In this document: one piece after another, positions 24,814-31,825 of the stretch
Layout of the letters: each line of letters begins with the position of its first letter
Numbering within the stretch: position 1 is the stretch's first letter
DNA from: Candidatus Faecaligallichristensenella faecipullorum
GTDB lineage: Bacteria; Bacillota; Clostridia; Christensenellales; Aristaeellaceae
Reading direction: 5' to 3'
Length of the DNA: 51,911 bases
NCBI GenBank assembly: GCA_018716505.1
Contig: DVJW01000210.1
Span: 1-51,911 of the forward strand
The notes under the pieces: generated by a model
The model's database searches: none
Seen by the model: the letters and a program-made list of their open reading frames with translations, nothing else
Told to the model about the DNA's origin: nothing
Translations under genes and position numbers: made by a program

Positions 24814-25931
24814 TGCGCTATACCGGACGCCGCAGAGGGCGCGCGTCGCGGGAGGTTGGAAACAACAACCACTGGATTTCGTTTTCCGACCTGATGAGCG
24901 CGTTGCTCTTGGTAATTGTGCTGATTATGTTTTACAGCATCTATCAGTATGTGGATATGTTGGAGTTGGCCACCGCTGATCTTTTGGAACAGCAGGGGCT
25001 TTTGGAAGCAAAGGAACAGGAGCTTAGAGAGAATCAGGACAAGCTCACCGAAAGCGAAGAACTGCAGGTGACCCAGGCCGCGAAGCTGCTGCTTCAACAG
25101 CAACAGCTGGAGGAAGCCCAGGCGCTTCTGGCTCAGCAGAGAGAGGAATTGAGCCAGATTCAGACCCAGGTCAGCGAACAGCAGATTCAACTGGACGAGT
25201 CCAAAAGGCAGCTGGACGCCTTGGTGGGCGTAAGAACCCAGATCATCGCGTCGCTGAGCTCGGCGCTCAGGGAAGCCAATGTTACGGCCAGCGTGGATCC
25301 GGTCTCCGGCGCCATTACCATGGACAGCGGGGTGTTCTTTGACCTGGCCAGCTCGGAACTCAAACAGTCGGGCAAGGACTTCCTGGATCAGTTTATGCCG
25401 GTCTATCTGGAGGTTTTGCTCAGCGATGAGAACATTCAATATGTGAGCGAGGTCATCGTGGAAGGGCATACCGATACCACGGGCACCTATATGAGCAACC
25501 TGGCGCTGTCCCAGGAGCGGGCGCGGGCGGTGGCCGAGTACATTCTGAGCGACAGCTATACCGGAATCTCGTCCGAGACCAAGGAAAAACTCAGGGGGAT
25601 CATCGCGGCCAACGGGCGCTCTTACAGCGATCCCATATTGAATGAAGATGGATCGGTCAATATGGAGGCCTCCAGGCGCGTGGAATTTAAGTTCAGGCTC
25701 AAGGATGAGGAAATGATCGAGCAGATGCGCAGCATGCTGGAACAGTTGGGCACCACGCCCACGGTGGAACCCACGGCCCAGGCAACCGCCGAGGCCCAGG
25801 CGACGCCCGCACCCGAGGCGGCGGCGACGCCTGAGACAGTTCAGCCCACGCCCGAGGCGGCGGCTACGCCCGAGGCGGCCCAGGCCACACCCGAGCCTGC
25901 GCCAGAGGCAACGCCCGCGCCAGCGGCGTAG
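24813..25931 (+). CDS. MotB/ZorB-like OmpA-domain stator subunit
   Basis: 372 residues. A short basic N-terminus is followed by WISFSDLMSALLLVIVLIMF (residues 21-40), the MotB/ZorB membrane helix with its ion-binding aspartate (D26). A heptad-rich coiled coil spans about 45-145. Then comes an OmpA-like peptidoglycan-binding domain: VFFDLASSEL, VIVEGHTDTTG, NLALSQERARAVAEYIL and ASRRVEFKF. From about residue 315 the tail is a Pro-Thr-Glu-Ala repeat. The pair would form an ion-driven motor anchored to the wall. RBS AAGGAGGAGAGAC. Confidence 0.85.
   Translation: MRYTGRRRGRASREVGNNNHWISFSDLMSALLLVIVLIMFYSIYQYVDMLELATADLLEQQGLLEAKEQELRENQDKLTESEELQVTQAAKLLLQQQQLEEAQALLAQQREELSQIQTQVSEQQIQLDESKRQLDALVGVRTQIIASLSSALREANVTASVDPVSGAITMDSGVFFDLASSELKQSGKDFLDQFMPVYLEVLLSDENIQYVSEVIVEGHTDTTGTYMSNLALSQERARAVAEYILSDSYTGISSETKEKLRGIIAANGRSYSDPILNEDGSVNMEASRRVEFKFRLKDEEMIEQMRSMLEQLGTTPTVEPTAQATAEAQATPAPEAAATPETVQPTPEAAATPEAAQATPEPAPEATPAPAA
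25755..25930 (+). repeat. Low-complexity P-T-E-A repeat tail in the ZorB-like gene
   Basis: Repeated units such as ACGCCCGAGGCGGCGGC and CACGCCC encode alternating PTPEA, ATPEA and PAPEA. They form the last ~60 codons of the OmpA-domain protein. Such tails often vary in length between strains. Confidence 0.75.
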
Positions 25932-25957
25932 TCGGGTCAAGGGGAAAGGTTTAACGG

Positions 25958-25991
25958 CCTGGGGCGCCGGCATGGCCGGCGCCCCAGTTTT
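25958..25991 (+). terminator. Terminator after the motor operon
   Basis: CTGGGGCGCCGGC / GCCGGCGCCCCAG with an ATG loop, then TTTTGG. A strong stem with a short T-run. Confidence 0.75.
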
Positions 25992-26018
25992 GGCTAAAGA
26001 AACAGGAGGGGAATAGGG

Positions 26019-28667
26019 TTGTTAAAGTTATCGGATCTGACGGTGGAGTATCGAAAGTCGCCTCTGGGATTGGATGAGCCCAAGCCGCGATTCAGCTGGA
26101 AGCTCAGCGCCACCGCGCGGGATGTCATGCAGGCCGCCTATCGCATTGAGGTGGTTCGGGAACGGGACGAAAAGGTGGTTTGGGACAGCGGCCGGGTGTC
26201 CAGCCGCCAGAGCGTGCTGGTGGAATACGAGGGACTGCCGCTGGAAAGCTGCACCCGCTATCGCTGGCGGGTGCGTGTTTGGGATAAGAGCGGCCGGGAC
26301 GTGGGCTATAGTCAGGAAGCGTTTTGGGAAACCGGATTGATGAGACCAGAGAATTGGCGCGCCCAATGGATTACCCAACCCGACCAGGGCGACATCACCA
26401 AAATGCAGCCGCTGCCCATGTTCCGAAAAGGTTTTCGCCTGTCCGGCCGGGTGCGGAAGGCCCGGCTGTATGCCTCTGCGCTGGGCATTTATGCCCTGTT
26501 CATCAACGGCGAGCGGGTGGGAGAGGATCTGTTCGCGCCCGGATGGACCAGCTACAAAACCCGGATTCAATATCAGACCTATGATGTGACCTCGATGCTG
26601 GCCGAGGGCGAGAACTGCCTGGGCGCCATAGTGGCTGACGGCTGGTATCGGGGCTATCTGGCCTATAAGGATCAGCGCAATGTGTTCGGCGACCGGTTGG
26701 GCCTGATTGCCCAGCTTCAGATCTCCTATGAGGACGGCAGCACCGAGGTGGTGGTGACCGACGGAAGCTGGAAGACCACCACGGAAGGTCCCTTCCGTCA
26801 GGCGGATTACTATATGGGCGTTCATTACGACGCGCGCATGGAAATTCCGGGCTTCATGCGCCCGGGATTTGAGGATGGGCTGCTCAAAAATGCCGAACTT
26901 TTGGTGCATGATGTCAAGTTGCTCACCGCTCAGCGGGATCATCCGGTGCGCCGCCAGCAGATCCTGACCCCGGTTCAGGTTATCAAGACCCCCAAGGGCG
27001 AGACCCTGTTGGATATGGGCCAAAACATGGTGGGCTGGATTCGGTTTAAGGTCCGGGGCCCTGAGGGACATACCGTGCGCATCACCCACGGCGAGGTGCT
27101 GGACAAGGACGGAAACTTCTATAACGATAACTACCGGCTGGCGGTGTCGGAAATTCAATACACCTTAAAGGCCGGCGGGGAACAGAGCTTTGAGCCGGAC
27201 TTCAGCTTTTTTGGCTTTCGGTATGTGAAGCTGGAGAATTGGCCCTGCGAGATCAAGCGGCACGACTTTGAGGGCGTGGTGCTGCACAGCGATATCGAGG
27301 CCACGGCGGGCTTTGAATGTTCGGACGAGCGGGTCAACCAGCTGGAGCACAACATCCTATGGGGGCAAAAGGGCAATTTTGTGGACGTGCCCACCGACTG
27401 CCCCCAGCGGGACGAGCGGCTGGGCTGGACCGGGGATGCCCAGATTTTTGCCCGCACCGCCTGCATCAATATGGACAGCGCCCTGATGCTCAGCGAATGG
27501 CTCAAGGATTTGGCCGCGGATCAGCGGGAGGACGGCGCGGTGCCCCATGTGGTGCCCCAGGTGTTGAGCCCGGAGAGCTATGGCGGCGCGGCCTGGGGCG
27601 ACGCGGCCGTGATTGTGCCCTGGGTGCTGTATACCTGCTACGGGGATGTGCGGGTGCTCAGACAGCAGTATGAGAGCATGCGCGCCTGGATGGAATATGT
27701 GCGGGATCAGTGCGAGGATTATCTCTGGACCACCGGCTTTCAGTTCGGGGATTGGCTGGGCCTGGACGCCAAGGAAGGCGATTATGTGGGCGCCACCGAC
27801 AAGGCCTATATTGCCACCGCCTACTATGCCTACTGCGCCTCCATTATGGAGCGGGTGGCCGATGTGTTGGGCAAGGAACTGGACGCCATGCGCTATAAGG
27901 CGCTGCACCGCAATATCCTGCGCTCCTTCAGGCGGGAATATGTGACGCCCAACGGGCGCTTGGCCGTGCGCACCCAGACTGCCCATGTGTTGGCGCTCTA
28001 TTTTGACCTGGTGGAGAGCGAGCACAGGGAGCGGGTGATGCGGGATTTGGTGGAGCTGCTCCACGAACGGGGCGACCATTTGTCCACCGGATTTGTGGGC
28101 ACGCCGTATCTGTGCCTGGCCCTCACCGAGGGTGGGGCGCACGACGTGGCGGCCAAGGTGTTTTTACAGACCGACTACCCCTCCTGGCTGTATCCGGTGA
28201 CCAAGGGCGCCACCACCATGTGGGAGCATTGGGACGGCATGAAGCCGGACGGCAGTTTCTGGAGCCGTGATATGAACTCCTTTAACCACTACGCCTACGG
28301 GGCCATTGGCGAATGGATGGTGCGCGCGGTGGCCGGATTGGATTTGAGCAGTCCGGGCTATGCCACGCTGCTGCTGCATCCGCGCCAAACCGAGGGATTG
28401 AATTTTGCCTCGGCCTGGCAGAAGACGCCCTATGGCCGGGCGCGCTGTGGTTGGCGCGTGGGTCAGGGGAAGATGGAGGTTTCCTGCGTGGTGCCGGGCG
28501 GCGCCACGGCCATGCTGGTGCTGGAAGGCGCGCAATTGGATGAGGTCCGGGAGAGCGGACGGCCGCTGGCCAAGGCGGAAGGCGTGGGCCAGGCGCTTCA
28601 ATCCGAAGGCGACGTGCTGGTTTCGCTGCAATCCGGACAATACGTGTTTACCTATCCCGCCAAATGA
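26019..28667 (+). CDS. GH78 alpha-L-rhamnosidase
   Basis: 882 residues with the full GH78 domain order. The start EYRKSPLGLDEPKPRFSWKL is the usual N-terminal Ig-like region. The carbohydrate-binding Bac_rhamnosid_N follows (RLYASALGIYALFINGERVG). The catalytic (alpha/alpha)6 barrel has VPTDCPQRDERLGWTGDAQ near residues 461-479, containing the general acid region, and the C-terminal beta domain has KTPYGRARCGWRV. It removes terminal alpha-L-rhamnose from plant glycosides or pectin. No signal peptide, so it likely acts on imported oligosaccharides. TTG start 6-8 nt after AGGAGGGG. Confidence 0.93.
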   Translation: MLKLSDLTVEYRKSPLGLDEPKPRFSWKLSATARDVMQAAYRIEVVRERDEKVVWDSGRVSSRQSVLVEYEGLPLESCTRYRWRVRVWDKSGRDVGYSQEAFWETGLMRPENWRAQWITQPDQGDITKMQPLPMFRKGFRLSGRVRKARLYASALGIYALFINGERVGEDLFAPGWTSYKTRIQYQTYDVTSMLAEGENCLGAIVADGWYRGYLAYKDQRNVFGDRLGLIAQLQISYEDGSTEVVVTDGSWKTTTEGPFRQADYYMGVHYDARMEIPGFMRPGFEDGLLKNAELLVHDVKLLTAQRDHPVRRQQILTPVQVIKTPKGETLLDMGQNMVGWIRFKVRGPEGHTVRITHGEVLDKDGNFYNDNYRLAVSEIQYTLKAGGEQSFEPDFSFFGFRYVKLENWPCEIKRHDFEGVVLHSDIEATAGFECSDERVNQLEHNILWGQKGNFVDVPTDCPQRDERLGWTGDAQIFARTACINMDSALMLSEWLKDLAADQREDGAVPHVVPQVLSPESYGGAAWGDAAVIVPWVLYTCYGDVRVLRQQYESMRAWMEYVRDQCEDYLWTTGFQFGDWLGLDAKEGDYVGATDKAYIATAYYAYCASIMERVADVLGKELDAMRYKALHRNILRSFRREYVTPNGRLAVRTQTAHVLALYFDLVESEHRERVMRDLVELLHERGDHLSTGFVGTPYLCLALTEGGAHDVAAKVFLQTDYPSWLYPVTKGATTMWEHWDGMKPDGSFWSRDMNSFNHYAYGAIGEWMVRAVAGLDLSSPGYATLLLHPRQTEGLNFASAWQKTPYGRARCGWRVGQGKMEVSCVVPGGATAMLVLEGAQLDEVRESGRPLAKAEGVGQALQSEGDVLVSLQSGQYVFTYPAK

Positions 28668-28690
28668 GCGTGGACGGTTGAAAATAAGCA

Positions 28691-28734
28691 AAAAGGGAGC
28701 CGCCGCAAAGGGTGAATTGCGGCGGCTCCCTTTT
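28691..28734. terminator. Bidirectional terminator
   Basis: A perfect 18-bp stem AAAAGGGAGCCGCCGCAA / TTGCGGCGGCTCCCTTTT between convergent genes. Confidence 0.9.
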
Positions 28735-28745
28735 CATTGGGCCGT

Positions 28746-29939
28746 TTATTTGGTCAGGCCATATTCCTGGGCCAGCGCCCGGAAGGCGGGCAGCGCGTTT
28801 TGAATCAGGGAAGTCTTTACGCAATAGGCGATGCGCACATAGCCCGGGCAGCCGAAGTCGTCCCCGGGCACCAGCAGCAGCTCGTACTTTTTGGCCCGCT
28901 CGAAAAAGGCGTTGGCGTCTTTTTCCGGGGATTTGACAAACAGGTAGAAGGCGCCGTCGGGTTTGACGCAGGAATAGCCCATTTCGGTCAGGCCGTTGTA
29001 CAATAGATCCCGGTTGGTGCGGTAGAAGGACATATCCGAGGTCAGATCCGCGCACCGGCCCACCAGGAACTGGAACAGGCTGGGCGCGCACACATAGCCC
29101 AGGGCCCGGCCCGCGCCGCACACCGCGGCGTAGATGGCCTCCCCGTCCTGCATCTTGTTGGATACCGCCACATAGCCGATGCGCTCGCCGGGCAGGGAAA
29201 GCGCCTTGCTGAAGGAGTAGCACACCAGGCAATTGTCATAGTAATTGATGAGGAAGGGCACCTGAACCCCGTCGTACACGATTTCCCGGTAGGGCTCATC
29301 GGTAATCAGGTAGATGGGGTGGCCATACTCTGCGGATTTTTCGCGCAAGAGATCGCACAAAGTGACGATGGTGGCCTCCGAATACACCACGCCCGAGGGG
29401 TTGTTGGGGGAGTTGATGATGACCGCCTTGGTGCGCTCGTTGATGAGCGCCTTAAAGGCTTCAAAATCAATTTGGAAATCCGGCTCCCGGGCGGGCACAA
29501 CCTTGAGGCTGGCCCCGTTGCATTCCACAAAAACCTGGTATTCGGTGAAATAGGGGGCGAAGGTGATGAATTCATCCCCCGGGCAGCTCAACGCCCGGCA
29601 GCAGATGCTGATGGAGGCCGCGGCGCCCACGGTCATGTACAGGTGGTTGGCCGTGAGCTGGGTGCCGAAGCGGCGGTTCAGGGACTTGGCAATGGTGTCG
29701 CGCACCCCGAAATCCCCCTGAGCCGAGGTATAGCCGTGTAAAACCACCGGATCGGTGTTTTGGATCAGGTCCAACAGGGTCTCCTTCACCGCCTCGGGCG
29801 CGGGTACATTGGGATTGCCCAGACTGAAATCAAACACCTTGTCCGCGCCGATTTCGGCCGAGCGCACCTTGGCATATTCGAAAATTTCCCGGATGATGGA
29901 GCGCTTGCTGCCCAGGGCGTACATTTGCTGTGAATACAT
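28746..29939 (-). CDS. Class I/II pyridoxal-phosphate aminotransferase
   Basis: 397 residues, fold type I. Family marks are SLGNPNVPAPEAV, TVGAAASISI, the pyridine-ring region NSPNNPSGV and DEPYREIVYDG, and the PLP lysine in CYSFSKALSLPGERIGY. The C-terminus GDDFGCPGYVRIAYCV holds the substrate-carboxylate arginine. Many Clostridia annotate this type as aspartate aminotransferase-like; the amino donor cannot be fixed. RBS AAGGAGGAAACCTT. It stands alone between terminators. Confidence 0.9.
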   Translation of the reverse strand: MYSQQMYALGSKRSIIREIFEYAKVRSAEIGADKVFDFSLGNPNVPAPEAVKETLLDLIQNTDPVVLHGYTSAQGDFGVRDTIAKSLNRRFGTQLTANHLYMTVGAAASISICCRALSCPGDEFITFAPYFTEYQVFVECNGASLKVVPAREPDFQIDFEAFKALINERTKAVIINSPNNPSGVVYSEATIVTLCDLLREKSAEYGHPIYLITDEPYREIVYDGVQVPFLINYYDNCLVCYSFSKALSLPGERIGYVAVSNKMQDGEAIYAAVCGAGRALGYVCAPSLFQFLVGRCADLTSDMSFYRTNRDLLYNGLTEMGYSCVKPDGAFYLFVKSPEKDANAFFERAKKYELLLVPGDDFGCPGYVRIAYCVKTSLIQNALPAFRALAQEYGLTK

Positions 29940-30039
29940 AAAGGTTTCCTCCTTATTCCATGATTCTGGGGAATCATATCATTTGTCGCGGGAAGCGCGG
30001 CTTACGATTGTCCAAAAATGCAGTTTGTGGATCCAATCG

Positions 30040-31041
30040 CTATACCACATTTTTCATAAAGCGGAAGGTAAACCGGCTGCCCTCGCCCGAACGGCTGGTT
30101 ACGCTCAGGCTGCCGTTTTGAGCGTTCACAATGGCGTAGGACATGGCCAGCCCAATGCCCACGCTGTCCTCGCTGGCGTTCTTGCCGCGATAGAACCGCT
30201 TAAAGATATGGGGCAGATCTTCCTTGTCGATGCCCTCGCCGCTGTCCTGAATCGCGATTTCGGTAAACAGCGCGGTTTCGGCGTAGCGTATTTGGATTTC
30301 GCCGCCCTCGGGGGTGTGCTCCATGCAATTCTTGAGCACATTCAAAAGCGCTTCGACGGTCCATCGCGCATCCGCCGACAGCATGGCCGAATCCTCGCCG
30401 GACAAGGTCAGGCGCTGGTTTTTCAAGTCCATGGGGATCAGCAGCGGTTCCAACGCCTTATCGATAAACCGGCGCGCGGGAAGCCGTTCGCTTTTAAATT
30501 CCACCACCCCGGCGTCCAGGCGGCTGAGCTTTAAGATCGAGGTCACCAGCCACTCCATGCGCTCGGTTTGCGTCTGGAGCCGCCGGGCGAACTGATTCCG
30601 CTTTTCCTCGGGCAGATCGGGATTTTTCAGCAGGTCGGCCATCACCGCAATGGAGGTGAGCGGGGTTTTGAGCTGATGAGAAATATCCGAAAGCGAATTC
30701 ATCAGGCTGTTTTTCTCGTGTTCCAGGCGCTGATTCTGGGTGGTCAGGGTGTGGGCCAGCTTGCTGATTTCGCTGCGCAGGATGCTCAATTCGCCCTCAA
30801 AGTTGGAATGCAGCGGGGCCAGGGCGTCGCCCTGGGCGACGGCCCGCACCATGGCGGCCATTTCCTCCAGGCGGCGATAGCGCCAAAACAGGAACACGCC
30901 CATCAAGATGCCCAGCGCGGCCATGACGGCAACAAAAACCCAGCCCGCCCAAAGGGAGCTTGGAAAGATGAGCGCCGCGCCCAGGACGGCGAGCAGCGCG
31001 TAGCCCAGAGCCAAAAGCAGAATTTCACGATTGCGGATCAT
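30040..31041 (-). CDS. Sensor histidine kinase, intramembrane-sensing type
   Basis: 333 residues from the ATG at 31041, which overlaps the response regulator gene by 17 nt. Two membrane helices (about 8-26 and 31-52) are joined by only four or five residues, so there is no external sensor domain. Such kinases (BceS-like) usually sense through a partner transporter. HAMP-like linker, then H-box SDISHQLKTPLTS with H122, N-box NVLKNCMEHT, and the intact G1 box QDSGEGI. No ABC transporter is adjacent, in contrast to the related system at 45-50 kb. Confidence 0.93.
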   Translation of the reverse strand: MIRNREILLLALGYALLAVLGAALIFPSSLWAGWVFVAVMAALGILMGVFLFWRYRRLEEMAAMVRAVAQGDALAPLHSNFEGELSILRSEISKLAHTLTTQNQRLEHEKNSLMNSLSDISHQLKTPLTSIAVMADLLKNPDLPEEKRNQFARRLQTQTERMEWLVTSILKLSRLDAGVVEFKSERLPARRFIDKALEPLLIPMDLKNQRLTLSGEDSAMLSADARWTVEALLNVLKNCMEHTPEGGEIQIRYAETALFTEIAIQDSGEGIDKEDLPHIFKRFYRGKNASEDSVGIGLAMSYAIVNAQNGSLSVTSRSGEGSRFTFRFMKNVV

Positions 31042-31714
31042 GATTTTCCCCCACCCGATAGCCCAGTCCACGCACGGTTTGGATGATCCGTGGGTTCTGG
31101 ATATCGTCTTCCAGCTTTTCCCTGAGCCGCTTGACATACACGGTCAGGGTATTATCGTTGACAAAATCCCCGGCCACGTCCCAGATCTCCTCCAAAAGCC
31201 GGGCGCGGGTGAACACCTGACCCGGGTTTTTCAAAAAGGCCAACAGCAACCGGTATTCCATGGCCGTGAGCGAGATCTCCTTGTCCCCCTTAAACACCTT
31301 GGCCCGGGCCGGATACAGGTGAATGTTGCCCACGCTCAGCACCTCTTCGGCGTTTTTTTGATACCGGCGCATGACCGAGCGGATTCTGGACAACAATTCG
31401 CGCACCCGGAAGGGCTTGGCGATATAATCGTCCGCCCCCATATCCAGGCCCTGCACCACGTTGAGCTCCCCGTCGTAGGCGGTCAGGAAGATCACCGGAA
31501 TATCGCTCTTTCCCTTGATTTCCCCGCACAGACCGTAGCCGCTTCCGTCCGGAAGGTTGAGGTCCAACAGCGCCAGATCAAAGCTCTCCCGCTCCAACAG
31601 CGTCCGGGCCTGGGACAGGGTATAGGCCTGGGCAACCGAATAGCCTTCCTGGCCCAAAGTGTAGCAAAGCCCATCGGAAATGGCGTGATCGTCCTCGGTC
31701 AGCAGTATGCGCAT
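31025..31714 (-). CDS. OmpR-family response regulator
   Basis: 229 residues. Receiver domain with acidic pocket E7-D8-D9, phospho-acceptor D51 (LLDLNLPDG) and lysine in YIAKPF. Winged-helix DNA-binding domain from about residue 130 with VNDNTLTVYVKRLREK. The track start at 31789 would lie in the previous terminator. The ATG at 31714 follows GGAGGTTTCGAGGAATTTT and starts MRILLTEDD, so I use it. It partners the overlapping kinase. It is a close paralogue of the regulator at 45436. Confidence 0.94.
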   Translation of the reverse strand: MRILLTEDDHAISDGLCYTLGQEGYSVAQAYTLSQARTLLERESFDLALLDLNLPDGSGYGLCGEIKGKSDIPVIFLTAYDGELNVVQGLDMGADDYIAKPFRVRELLSRIRSVMRRYQKNAEEVLSVGNIHLYPARAKVFKGDKEISLTAMEYRLLLAFLKNPGQVFTRARLLEEIWDVAGDFVNDNTLTVYVKRLREKLEDDIQNPRIIQTVRGLGYRVGENHDPQS

Positions 31715-31756
31715 AAAATTCCTCGAAACCTCCTTGGCCGCCGTCCGGCCATATAA

Positions 31757-31788
31757 AACATGCCGGACACCCTTTTGGATGCCCGGCA
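31757..31788 (-). terminator. Terminator of ispH-rpsA
   Basis: The minus strand reads TGCCGGGCATCC, AAAA, GGGTGTCCGGCA and then TGTTTTAT. It separates ispH-rpsA from the two-component genes. Confidence 0.75.
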
Positions 31789-31825
31789 AGGGGATAAACG
31801 TTTGATTTGTGGGGAAAGCTTGCGC

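Noticed and set aside
23236-25931. Flagellar stator motAB or a complete Zorya system
   Set aside because: No flagellar or chemotaxis genes are near, the tail is far longer than in MotA, and zorC/D/E are missing, so neither label is justified.
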